Source: Planctomycetota bacterium
GTDB taxonomy: Bacteria > Planctomycetota > Planctomycetia > Planctomycetales > Planctomycetaceae
Assembly: GCA_027618475.1 (NCBI GenBank)
Contig: JAQCEJ010000027.1
Location: 1-57,892 of the forward strand
Length of the DNA stretch: 57,892 nucleotides
Direction of reading: 5' to 3'
In this document: piece after piece, positions 19,708-27,448 of the stretch
Numbering within the stretch: position 1 is the stretch's first letter
Layout: every line of letters starts with the position of its first letter
Notes under the pieces: model-generated
Seen by the model: only the letters and a program-made list of their open reading frames with translations
Databases searched by the model: none
Told to the model about the DNA's origin: nothing
Made by a program: the position numbers and the translations under genes

Positions 19708-19885
19708 CCCTCTCCCACCGGGAGAGGGTGCCCGCGCCTCACGGGCGGGTGAGGGGCCACCATCGACGCCCGATCGCCAGCGAATTGGACCCAATCGCAC
19801 TTTTGTGATTCAGGTCCTGTTGAGTCGCGTCTCATCCACCCCTCACCCGGCTGGCTGCGCAGCCGACCTCTCCCGGTGGGAGAGG
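19708..19885. repeat. Paired REP-like double hairpins (CTCTCCC family)
   Basis: The left unit starts with hairpin CTCTCCC-ACC-GGGAGAG, then a GC hairpin and GTGAGGGG. The right unit is the mirror: CCCCTCACCC, a GC hairpin (CGGCTG/CAGCCG) and CTCTCCC-GGT-GGGAGAG at 19867-19885. The unit pair fills the 198 bp between the lipoprotein stop and the folD stop and may serve as a bidirectional terminator. A single related half-unit lies at 57706-57750. Confidence 0.75.
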
Positions 19886-19902
19886 TGAAGACCTGAGCCC
19901 TC

Positions 19903-20769
19903 TTACCGCGAGACCTGCAACCGCGCCGCCGTCAGTGTGTTCTTCAGCAGCATGGCGATCGTCATCGGGCCGACGCCGCCGGGGACGGGAGTGATGGCAC
20001 TCGCAATTTCTTTCACCGGTTCGTACGCGACATCGCCGACGAGTTTGTCGTTCACCCGGTTGATGCCGACGTCGATCACCACGGCACCCGGCTTGACCAT
20101 CTCGGCGGTGACGAACTCCGGCAACCCGATCGCCGCGATGAGAATGTCGGCGGTGCGCGTGATCTCCGTCAGATCGCGGGTCTTGCTGTGGCAGATCGTC
20201 ACGGTGGCATCGCCCCCTTTGCCGCGCTGCACCAGCATATTCGCCATCGGCTTGCCGACGATTTCGCTCCGTCCCAACACCACGGCGTGTGCTCCCGCCG
20301 TCTCGATATTCCCCGACGCGAGCAGTTGTTGCACACCCCACGGCGTACAGGGGAGAAATCGAGGCCGGCCCTGCACCAACAGTCCCACATTTTCAGGATG
20401 AAACGCATCGACATCTTTCAGCGGATGCACCGCATCAAGCACCAGCCGTTCGTCGATCTGCTTCGGCAACGGCAACTGCACGAGAATGCCATGCACCGAG
20501 TTGTCATCGATCAGCCGCGCCACGAGATCGAGCAATTCCTGCTGAGACGTTTCGGGCGAGAGTCGATGCAGCGTACTCTTCAACCCCGCCTGTTCGCAGG
20601 CCCGTTGCTTGTTTCGCACATAGACCGCACTCGCCGGATCTTCGCCCACCAGCACCGCGGCGAGATGCGGCGTCACGCCGGTTTTTTGAGTGAACTCGGC
20701 CACATCCGCCGCCGTTTCGTGGCGAAGTTTGGCCGAAAGGGCTTTTCCATCGAGAATCTGAGCCGTCAT
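19903..20769 (-). CDS. folD: Bifunctional 5,10-methylenetetrahydrofolate dehydrogenase/cyclohydrolase
   Basis: FolD interconverts 5,10-methylene-THF, 5,10-methenyl-THF and 10-formyl-THF in the cytoplasm, feeding purine and formyl-Met synthesis. The 288-aa length is typical. Signatures include YVRNKQRACEQAG (catalytic Lys near 54), GILVQLPLP near 97, DVDAFHPENVG, PCTPWGVQQLL and the NADP-binding loop GRSEIVGKPMANML near 170. The C-terminus has GAVVIDVGIN and TPVPGGVGPMTIAML. The protein looks complete. It is downstream of pgpA on the same strand with 141 bp between them. Confidence 0.97.
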   Translation of the reverse strand: MTAQILDGKALSAKLRHETAADVAEFTQKTGVTPHLAAVLVGEDPASAVYVRNKQRACEQAGLKSTLHRLSPETSQQELLDLVARLIDDNSVHGILVQLPLPKQIDERLVLDAVHPLKDVDAFHPENVGLLVQGRPRFLPCTPWGVQQLLASGNIETAGAHAVVLGRSEIVGKPMANMLVQRGKGGDATVTICHSKTRDLTEITRTADILIAAIGLPEFVTAEMVKPGAVVIDVGINRVNDKLVGDVAYEPVKEIASAITPVPGGVGPMTIAMLLKNTLTAARLQVSR

Positions 20770-20864
20770 TTTTCGTCCTGATCATTGGTGGTCTATGTTG
20801 AGCCTGTGTCCGACCGTAGTTTTACAGTGAGGAGGCCACGTTCTCAACCAACACCTTCATTGTC

Positions 20865-20907
20865 GCTGGCCTCTATAAAGCCGGACCGAGGGCGCAGACC
20901 TCGACGA
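20865..20907. repeat. Orphan double-hairpin unit next to pgpA stop
   Basis: Two adjacent imperfect hairpins (GGCCTCTATAAAGCC, then CCGAGG/CCTCG) directly follow the pgpA stop codon. The same unit, better preserved, occurs at 33346-33385 inside the large palindrome after the M20 gene. It may act as a transcript end. Confidence 0.6.
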
Positions 20908-20910
20908 CCG

Positions 20911-21414
20911 TCAAGAAACGAAATCTCGCACGTGCATCGTCCCATACAAACAACATGCGGCGAGAAGGGCGGCGAGGACGTCGTCGATCATGACACCCAA
21001 CCCGCCGGGGAGGTCTTGCAGTTTGCGGATCGGCCACGGTTTCCAGATGTCGAAGAGGCGGAACCAGAGAAATCCGAAAATCAGAGAACTCACGCTCACC
21101 GACGAAAAGCAGAAGACGATCGGCATCGCGGCGAGTTCGTCCCAGACGACTTCGCCGGGGTCTTTGCGGCCGATGAGTTTTGATCCCCGCGTGCAAATCG
21201 GAATGCCAATCAGCAGCAAGAGCAGCGAGGCGAGCATTCTCGGGGGCGTTGAGGCGAACAGGTTTTGCCCTGCTGCAACCATCAGTACACCAACGGCACT
21301 CCCCCATGTTCCGGGGGCGGAGCGTATCCGACCGACGCCGAAACCGGTGGCGAGGAACAGCACCAGCCGGTCGCTGAATCGGGGGGCTTGCGGGCCGGAA
21401 TCGGGCGTTGGCAC
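20911..21414 (-). CDS. pgpA: Phosphatidylglycerophosphatase A
   Basis: Membrane phosphatase of 167 aa that dephosphorylates phosphatidylglycerol phosphate, the last step of phosphatidylglycerol synthesis. PgpA family signatures are present: FGVGRIRSAPGTWGSAVG near residue 27 and KDPGEVVWDELAAMP near 85 (metal-binding acidic residues). C-terminal helices end with GGLGVMIDDVLAALLAACCLY. About four hydrophobic segments are visible. The start codon appears to be GTG at 21414; no suitable in-frame ATG precedes the first helix. It is followed by a double-hairpin repeat and then folD. Confidence 0.93.
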   Translation of the reverse strand: MPTPDSGPQAPRFSDRLVLFLATGFGVGRIRSAPGTWGSAVGVLMVAAGQNLFASTPPRMLASLLLLLIGIPICTRGSKLIGRKDPGEVVWDELAAMPIVFCFSSVSVSSLIFGFLWFRLFDIWKPWPIRKLQDLPGGLGVMIDDVLAALLAACCLYGTMHVRDFVS

Positions 21415-21560
21415 TTCAGAAATAGCGATCCCTCTACTAAAATGACAAAAGAGTGATTATACTCCCGGCCAATTTTCATGCTATCGACTTGCTGCAAATT
21501 CGTCCGAAGTCGAACCTGCTAACCGGTTTTGTCGTCTTTAAAGCAATCTTCAATCCCAAT

Positions 21561-21637
21561 GAGCGGCGGGGTTTATCCCCGCCGTGTGTTATCCCTACCG
21601 TGTGGCAATGGACGGCGGGGGATAAACCCCGCCGCTC
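21561..21637. repeat. Inverted pair of GC-rich hairpins upstream of nirA
   Basis: Two arms (21561-21584 and 21613-21637) are near-perfect reverse complements. Each arm is itself a hairpin, CGGCGGGG-TTTAT-CCCCGCCG or its mirror. The element ends 53 bp before the nirA start codon, in its probable leader. Confidence 0.7.
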
Positions 21638-21690
21638 AGTCCTCTTCAGTAAATAATCGCCGTGATCTCGCGGCGACAGGAGTCGCATCA

Positions 21691-23397
21691 ATGTCTACGA
21701 CGGGCAAATTACATAAAGTTGAAGGACTCAAAGAAAACAGCCGGCAACTGCGCGGCACGATCGGCGAAGAACTCAATAACGGACTCGATAACTTCACCGA
21801 CGATGCGGCGAATCTGCTCAAACATCACGGCAGTTACCTGCAGGATGACCGCGACACCCGCAAGCTGAAGAACGCCGACGGGACGAAAAAAGAGAAAGCC
21901 TACTCGTGCATGGTCCGCACGCGCATTCCCGGTGGCAAGGTGACTGCCGAGCAGTTTCTCGCCGAACTCGATCTTGGCGACAAATACGGCAACGAGACCG
22001 TTCGCATCACCAGCCGGCAGGGGTTTCAATTGCACGGCGTGCTGAAGTCCGATCTTCGCGAAACGATTCGGGCGATCAACAAAACGATGCTCACCACGTT
22101 AGCCGCGTGCGGCGACGTCGAACGCAACGTGATGTGCTGCCCTGCCCCGTATAAGAACAGTCCCGTTCACGACGAGATGCAGCAGATGGCCGACGCGCTC
22201 GCCGAGCATCTCAAACCGCAGACGACCGCCTATTACGACATCTGGCTGACCGACGATGAAACGGGCGAAAAGACGAACGTCGCCGAGTTTCAGCCGGTCG
22301 AAGAACCGATCTATGGCAAGACGTATCTGCCGCGAAAATTCAAAACGGCGATCGCATTGCCCGAAGACAACTGCATCGACATTCATTCGAACGATCTCGG
22401 TTTTCTCGCCGTCGTCGAGAACGACACGATCAAAGGTTACAACGTGCTCGTCGGTGGCGGCATGGGACAGACCCCGAGTGCCGAGAAGACCTTCCCCGCC
22501 ATTTCGCAGCACATGGCGTATGTGACGCCCGACCAGGTTCTGGGGGTTGCCGAAGCGATCGTCAAAGTGCAACGCGACTTCGGCAACCGCGAAGACCGCA
22601 AGGTCGCCCGCATGAAGTACCTGATTCACAACTGGGGATTGCCGAAATTCAAAGAGAAGGTCGAAGAGTATTATGGGCAGCCGCTTCCCGAACCCGCCCC
22701 GATTCAGGTGACCGACGTCGACGATCACATCGGCTGGCATAAACAGGGAGACGGCCGCTGGTTTCTCGGCGTGAACATCGAGAACGGTCGCATTAAAGAT
22801 GAAGGGGATCTGCGAATCAAAACCGGCCTGCGGGCGATTCTCAACAAGTACAAGATGCCGACGCGATTGACGGCGCTGCAAAGTGTGATTTTCTGCGACA
22901 TCGAAGAAAAGGACAAAGCCGATATTTCGAAAATGCTCGCCGAGCATGGCATCAAGCAGGATTTCGAATTGACGCTGATGCGGCGGTATTCGATCGCCTG
23001 CCCGGCGTTTCCGACGTGCGGATTGTCGATCACCGAATCGGAACGGGCTTTGCCTGGCCTGATCGACGAACTCGAAGTCGAACTCGCAAAACTCGGCATC
23101 CCCAACGAACGGATTTCGATTCACATGACCGGCTGCCCCAACGGCTGCGCCCGGCCCTATTCGCCCGACATCGGCTTCGTCGGCAAGACACTCGGCAAGT
23201 ACACGATCTACGTCGGCGGCAACGCCGAAGGAACGCGACTCGCCTTCATCTACAAAGACCTCGTCCCGACCGCCGAAGTCGCCCCGTCGCTGGTCCCACT
23301 GCTGACGACATTCGTCGCCGAACGTCAACCGGGCGAAGCCTTCGGCGATTTTTGTGCAAGGCTCGGGGAAGAGGCGATCACGTCTCGGTTTGCATAG
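21691..23397 (+). CDS. nirA: Ferredoxin-dependent sulfite/nitrite reductase (NirA family)
   Basis: Siroheme/[4Fe-4S] enzyme of 568 aa that carries out a six-electron reduction of sulfite to sulfide or nitrite to ammonia in the cytoplasm. Cluster-binding cysteines are visible as CPAFPTC (C437, C443) and CPNGC (C482, C486). The ferredoxin-like half domains contain VRITSRQGFQLHGV and CGDVERNVMCCPAP near residue 145. ATG 21691 is chosen over upstream in-frame starts because translation above it runs through a palindromic repeat. Sequence cannot separate nitrite from sulfite use; no nitrate-assimilation gene is nearby. A strong terminator follows. Confidence 0.93.
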   Translation: MSTTGKLHKVEGLKENSRQLRGTIGEELNNGLDNFTDDAANLLKHHGSYLQDDRDTRKLKNADGTKKEKAYSCMVRTRIPGGKVTAEQFLAELDLGDKYGNETVRITSRQGFQLHGVLKSDLRETIRAINKTMLTTLAACGDVERNVMCCPAPYKNSPVHDEMQQMADALAEHLKPQTTAYYDIWLTDDETGEKTNVAEFQPVEEPIYGKTYLPRKFKTAIALPEDNCIDIHSNDLGFLAVVENDTIKGYNVLVGGGMGQTPSAEKTFPAISQHMAYVTPDQVLGVAEAIVKVQRDFGNREDRKVARMKYLIHNWGLPKFKEKVEEYYGQPLPEPAPIQVTDVDDHIGWHKQGDGRWFLGVNIENGRIKDEGDLRIKTGLRAILNKYKMPTRLTALQSVIFCDIEEKDKADISKMLAEHGIKQDFELTLMRRYSIACPAFPTCGLSITESERALPGLIDELEVELAKLGIPNERISIHMTGCPNGCARPYSPDIGFVGKTLGKYTIYVGGNAEGTRLAFIYKDLVPTAEVAPSLVPLLTTFVAERQPGEAFGDFCARLGEEAITSRFA

Positions 23398-23457
23398 CAG
23401 AGGGTGTCGTAGCTGTTCACCGCGAAGTTGAGATGCGACGACAACACGAACTTCACA

Positions 23458-23486
23458 ACGGGCGGCCTGCGGGTCGCCCGTTTTTT
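23458..23486 (+). terminator. Rho-independent terminator of nirA
   Basis: GGGCGGC-CTGCGG-GTCGCCC hairpin followed by TTTTTT. It closes nirA. A near-copy, including about 35 upstream bases, follows the next gene at 24436. The rest of 23398-23723 shows no gene or clear signal. Confidence 0.85.
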
Positions 23487-23723
23487 GTTGACAGATCGTC
23501 CACGCAGTGCGGCGACACGATAACGTTCGTTAACGAGCACAATCCTGTGTCGGCATATTCCGATATTTGTCTCTTGAGAATAGGGAGTTGGTGTTGATTC
23601 GTAGTATCTATCGCTCGATCCGACGATTATATTGTGCGAGCCATTGCTTTCAGTGAGTATGAAAATGCTAAGACGGCGTTCATCACTGCGAGAGGTTATC
23701 ACCCTTTTTCGAAAGTAATTACG

Positions 23724-24404
23724 ATGCGGACGATCAAGTTGGGGTTGATGTGCTTAATAGTGTTGGTGATCAGTGCAGGGACATCACAAGCCGGGGTGAT
23801 TTTCAGTACCTTCGGACCGGGTGATTCGCATTCAACCGGTTTCTCCTTCGATGTCACTTCACCGCCAGCCAATGGCAGCACCGATAGAGATGAAGCGATG
23901 GGCTTTTCGGTGCAGGGAGTGAATGACTTCACGTTAACCTCGATCGAGCTCGCCGTGATTAATTCCTTCAGCAACAATGGCGGCACTCTGATGGATGTGT
24001 ACCTGATGAGCGACGTCGCCGGAGAACCCGGCAGCGTGATCGAATCATTTCAGCTCGATCTGCCCGCCGCATTCTTTGGCGGTATTCTGACGGCGAGTTC
24101 ATTATTAAACCCGATCCTTCAGGCCGGATCAGAGTATTGGCTTGTTGCTTCTGCGACAGAACCGAATTCTTTTCTTGGCTGGTATTTCGACAATAATGGC
24201 TTTACTGAACCCGAAGGGCCAAGTCTGGTCCGGGTAAACAATGGAGAATGGCAAGTACATACTTTCGGTCGGGGGGCATTCCGAGTGAATGGAGATTCGA
24301 TCGAATCCTCAGTCCCCGAACCCTCAACCATCGCCCTGCTCTTAACAGGCGGCGTCGGTCTCATCGGCTACTGCTGGCGAAGGAAGCTAAAACTCGCCGC
24401 GTAA
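23724..24404 (+). CDS. PEP-CTERM sorted secreted protein
   Basis: Exported protein of 226 aa with an N-terminal signal peptide (MRTIKLGLMCLIVLVISAG, cleavage near TSQA). The C-terminal PEP-CTERM sorting signal is VPEPSTIALLLTGGVGLIGY followed by a basic tail (CWRRKLKLAA), which is recognised by exosortase. The body is rich in Ser, Gly and small residues and beta-strand-like; relatives are surface or exopolysaccharide-associated proteins. ATG 23724 is selected since it begins the signal. An exosortase gene is not in this window. It lies between two near-identical terminators. Confidence 0.85.
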   Translation: MRTIKLGLMCLIVLVISAGTSQAGVIFSTFGPGDSHSTGFSFDVTSPPANGSTDRDEAMGFSVQGVNDFTLTSIELAVINSFSNNGGTLMDVYLMSDVAGEPGSVIESFQLDLPAAFFGGILTASSLLNPILQAGSEYWLVASATEPNSFLGWYFDNNGFTEPEGPSLVRVNNGEWQVHTFGRGAFRVNGDSIESSVPEPSTIALLLTGGVGLIGYCWRRKLKLAA

Positions 24405-24435
24405 ACGCGATGCTGCGACAACACAATTCACACAA

Positions 24436-24464
24436 CGGGTGGCCTGCGGGTCGCCTGTTTTTTT
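24436..24464 (+). terminator. Rho-independent terminator of the PEP-CTERM gene
   Basis: GGGTGGC-CTGCGG-GTCGCCT hairpin (with G-T pairs) followed by seven T residues. It is a diverged duplicate of the nirA terminator at 23458-23486. Confidence 0.8.
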
Positions 24465-24675
24465 GTTTGAGACGTGTCACACGGTGAGATGGGCATCGGA
24501 GTAGATTTCCCTCCGCGTCCGTTTACGCCGTGCGACAATTTGTTGCGAGTTTCGAAGAATCGGTTCAAATCGGATGGTCCGCAAAACCGACACTCTCCGG
24601 ACTTGGTGACAGAACGAATTTCTTGCTGAATCGATGGGTCAAAACAATCTGTTTCAGTTGCAAACGCCCCTCGGG

Positions 24676-24704
24676 TTGACATATAGTTGTTCCGGAAATG
24701 ACAT
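24676..24704 (+). promoter_or_regulatory. Possible promoter for tRNA-Phe
   Basis: TTGACA at 24676-24681 and the weak -10 TGACAT at 24699-24704 are 17 bp apart and lie about 80 bp before the tRNA. The -10 match is poor, so this is tentative. Otherwise 24465-24783 shows nothing recognisable. Confidence 0.3.
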
Positions 24705-24783
24705 TTCGCAGTCCCCGGCAGAACCTGTCGGGTTCTCGCGTGTCATTCTCCAGGCGATGCCAGTCGTAACAGGCATCACTCGA

Positions 24784-24856
<73 letters not shown>

Positions 24857-24878
24857 ATTTTGTGTCCATAAGTCGCTG

Positions 24879-25265
24879 CTATTTTGACGTTGCCGATTTC
24901 GTGGATCGCTTTGGCTTGTGGGCCGACGCAATGGCTTTGTCGATCTTCTTGATCGTCGTGGCGGACGCCATGTGCTTCCCCGATTCCAGCCGCGAAATCG
25001 TTTCCTGACGTACCCCAGCTCGCTGCGCGAGTTCTGCCTGAGTCATCCCAGTGGCCCGCCGGTCGCTAATCAAGCTGCGCGCCATCGAGATGCGGTTGTA
25101 TTCGGCCGCCGGAAACCGCCCGTTCGCGTCAGGCGTGGGGAATTCGGGCAGTGCGTCGTCGTCTGCGACGGCTTTTCCTGCTTCGCGGCACAAACGTTCG
25201 TAGTCCCCTTCTTCCAGCAAAACGAATCGTTTGCCCTCGACTTCAATCCTCTGCAATCCGATCAT
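24879..25265 (-). CDS. XRE-family antitoxin of a RelE-type toxin-antitoxin pair
   Basis: DNA-binding antitoxin of 128 aa. The C-terminal half holds a helix-turn-helix (MTQAELAQRAGVRQETISRL, about 73-92) followed by ESGKHMASATTIKKIDKA, and ends in a basic tail. The N-terminal half (VEGKRFVLLEEGDYERL) is the toxin-neutralising type seen in such antitoxins. ATG 25265 is chosen because GAGGGTTG precedes it; the codon at 25271 is TTG. It starts 2 bp after the stop of the degenerate toxin gene, giving the toxin-first order usual for RelE/XRE pairs. It appears intact and could still repress its own promoter. Confidence 0.88.
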   Translation of the reverse strand: MIGLQRIEVEGKRFVLLEEGDYERLCREAGKAVADDDALPEFPTPDANGRFPAAEYNRISMARSLISDRRATGMTQAELAQRAGVRQETISRLESGKHMASATTIKKIDKAIASAHKPKRSTKSATSK

Positions 25266-25267
25266 CG

Positions 25268-25521
25268 TCAACCCTCATAAAATCCGTCGCGATGGCCGAT
25301 GCGTTCGATGAATACCTCCTCGGCTGTTACGCGAAACTGAATGCGATAATCGCCCGTACGATGCGATAACGACTGGCGAGATTTCAACGTAAAGGTTTTG
25401 CACCATTGACGTCAGGCTAACGTTCCAACCGATGAATCACGCCGTCCACTCTCACCATGATACCCCGCGTCAGTTTCGCAAATTGCTCTGCGGCGCGAGA
25501 TTCATAGGTGACATTTCTCAT
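25268..25521 (-). pseudogene. Degenerate RelE/ParE-family toxin gene
   Basis: Translation starts MRNVTYESRAAEQFAKLTRG and, after correcting lesions, ends FIERIGHRDGFYEG. That is a full-length (about 84 aa) RelE-type mRNA interferase. Three lesions are seen: TAG at 25417-25419 where the family usually has Trp before PDVNGAKPL; TGA at 25384-25386, again at an expected Trp, before NLASRYRI; and a one-base deletion near 25359/25360 between RYRI and RTGDYRIQFRV. Both nonsense codons are single G-to-A changes from TGG. The toxin should be inactive while the antitoxin downstream remains open. Confidence 0.85.
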
Positions 25522-25642
25522 GATATGATTATGACAAGTGAGGGAAAGGCATCAAGATGAGAACGACTGCTGGCGCTTCAATAACCATATCGGTTTATAT
25601 GAAGGGGGCTCTGTTCGTTGAGCACATCACCGATTCCATCGC

Positions 25643-27007
25643 TCACTCTTCATCAGACGACGGCTCGTAGCTCTGATAAAGCTGTTGCGTCTGCGCGTTG
25701 GTTAGGCCGACAGCGTAGATGCGCAATTCATCGATATATCCGGTGAAAGAATTGTCGGGGCCCAAGGGGTTCGCGTAGGTGCCGAGCACCAGGACATCTT
25801 CGGCGGTTTCGAGTATTCCTTCGACCTGACCGACGACGCGGCCGTCAAAATAATACACGATCTGCTTACCATCGTAGGCCATACAATGGTGATGCCATTC
25901 CCGGTCGACTTCGGCGTCGAGAGACAGCTCGTTCAGCCATCCATAACAGGCCCACACACCGCTGTTATGATGTATGCCGCAGGGTCTTGCCGTCGCCGTT
26001 GAGGCGCCATAGGCAATCACATGCATGTTTGTCGCCTTCGATTCTCCCTGGTTTCTTAACCAGACCGAGATCGTCCGGGGTGAATTCCCATGAGGAAGTT
26101 TCGCTGGCAGCGACACATGACTGGAACCGTTGAAGTGCACCGCTTTGCCGATTCGTCCGCGGAGCATCCGGACCGCGCCGACCGTTGTGTTCCTGGGCTT
26201 TCGCTGTTCGTCAAACGTCACTTCAAAAATGGGGGACGGCAGCGTGACCGGTTCGCCGGGATCGGGAGTGGGAGCCGATGTCTCCGCATCACGAAAGCGT
26301 ATCGGCAATTCGGGTCTGACGGCGACGGCCACGATATCGTCCTCGTCATCGGGAGGTGAATTCGCCGATGACGAGGCGTCGTTTCCCTTCTCCGGAGAAT
26401 TCGTCGAGGGAGTGACCGGCGGTGTCAGCGGGGGAGTCGCGGTCGTGGTCACTGGTTTGATGGTTGTTTTTCCGACAGCCTGCGGTTCCTCGATATTCGA
26501 CGTGGCGTTTGTCGTCAACGCATCGGTCGTCGTCAGCGATTCCCACGGCTTCCAGAACTTGACGACGATCAAGGCGACAAGAGCGACGACGACGAATTTG
26601 ATGACTCCGGTTCCATTTCGTCCGCGTTTGGATCCCCCGCCGCGAGCTTTTCTGGATCCTGACTTACGAGGCAAGACCCCGCCAATCGAATCGAATTGAC
26701 GATTGCGGTTGCGTTTGTCGAAGAGATTCTTTCGTTGGTCGTAATCCCGGCGCATTGCGGGATCGAGCAGCGTCAGCTTGGCCTCATCGATTTTGAAACT
26801 GATGCTCGATACCGCGTCATCCATCCCCTGCCCGCGTTTCGAGCCGACGTACTGTTTGCGCTGTTCAGCCGCGCTCTCGATCACTTCGGGGTCGTCTTCG
26901 TTGAGAGAGATCCCCAGCAGTTCGTAGTGATTGGGAGGCTGCTTGTTCTTGGGAATCCCCAGCCATTTGTGATACGGATCGAAATTTTCGGGATTCGAGA
27001 TCTTCAT
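25643..27007 (-). CDS. Membrane protein: J-like domain + TM + LamG/ConA-like domain
   Basis: A 454-aa protein in three parts. Residues 11-93 (YHKWLGIP, NHYELLGI, IDEAKLTLLDPAMRRDYD) resemble a J-domain-like module that I believe occurs in other planctomycete proteins, but lack the HPD triad. A basic stretch precedes one membrane helix (about 135-152). A Thr/Pro/Ser-rich linker leads to a LamG/concanavalin-A-like domain (about 265-450: GSSHVSLPAKLP, WHHHCMAYDGKQIVYYFDG, GYIDELRIYAVGLT). The topology implies a cytoplasmic N-terminus and an exported ligand-binding C-terminus. ATG 27007 is preferred; upstream residues do not fit the family. Function is unknown. Confidence 0.82.
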   Translation of the reverse strand: MKISNPENFDPYHKWLGIPKNKQPPNHYELLGISLNEDDPEVIESAAEQRKQYVGSKRGQGMDDAVSSISFKIDEAKLTLLDPAMRRDYDQRKNLFDKRNRNRQFDSIGGVLPRKSGSRKARGGGSKRGRNGTGVIKFVVVALVALIVVKFWKPWESLTTTDALTTNATSNIEEPQAVGKTTIKPVTTTATPPLTPPVTPSTNSPEKGNDASSSANSPPDDEDDIVAVAVRPELPIRFRDAETSAPTPDPGEPVTLPSPIFEVTFDEQRKPRNTTVGAVRMLRGRIGKAVHFNGSSHVSLPAKLPHGNSPRTISVWLRNQGESKATNMHVIAYGASTATARPCGIHHNSGVWACYGWLNELSLDAEVDREWHHHCMAYDGKQIVYYFDGRVVGQVEGILETAEDVLVLGTYANPLGPDNSFTGYIDELRIYAVGLTNAQTQQLYQSYEPSSDEE

Positions 27008-27152
27008 CAACCGCCCCCCCCTGCCCGAGGTTCGACGAAACCGGAATTGGACAAGTCCCCACTCCCAAACCGGTAGCGAGGTCTCCATCGATGGTAATTG
27101 TAAACGATGGTTAACGGATTATCGAGAGGATTGGCCGTTCATACGAAATCAC

Positions 27153-27445
27153 GTTTGCATCGGTGAAATGGTGGTCTCCCAGTTTTCCGGCCCAAAGGGC
27201 CAGAAATTCGTCCAGCCCGGTCCGCAGGGCCGGGGATCAGGCCACACGTCAACTCTCTTCAGGCCCAACGGGCCGACCGTTCGTCGATATTCTTAGCTCA
27301 TCACCGATCGCTAATGGAATGGCCGGCCCGTTGGGCCTTCAAGACATTTCTACACACCACATGGACCAGGCCCTTGCGGACCTGGCTATAGAAACGGCTG
27401 GCCCTTCGGGCCGGGTGACCACCACCATTAAACGGATACACCCCG
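27153..27445. repeat. 290-bp composite palindrome with nested hairpins
   Basis: Fills the intergenic space 27008-27448. The outer arms (27153-27176 and about 27414-27445) pair imperfectly. Inside are mirrored hairpins such as GGCCCAAAGGGCC on the left and GGCCCTTCGGGCC on the right. There is also a central pair, AGGCCCAACGGGCC and GGCCCGTTGGGCCT. Outer ends resemble those of the palindrome at 33302-33469 (shared core ATCCGTTTAATGGT or close variants). No coding function is seen. Confidence 0.75.
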
Positions 27446-27448
27446 TAA

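Noticed and set aside
19832-20341. Several long Arg/Gly-rich frames overlapping folD, nirA and other genes
   Set aside because: They are shadows of codon-biased real genes, with no starts or domain signals of their own.
24465-24783. Possible structured RNA upstream of tRNA-Phe
   Set aside because: No strong stem pattern or resemblance to tmRNA, RNase P RNA, SRP RNA or 6S RNA was found by eye.
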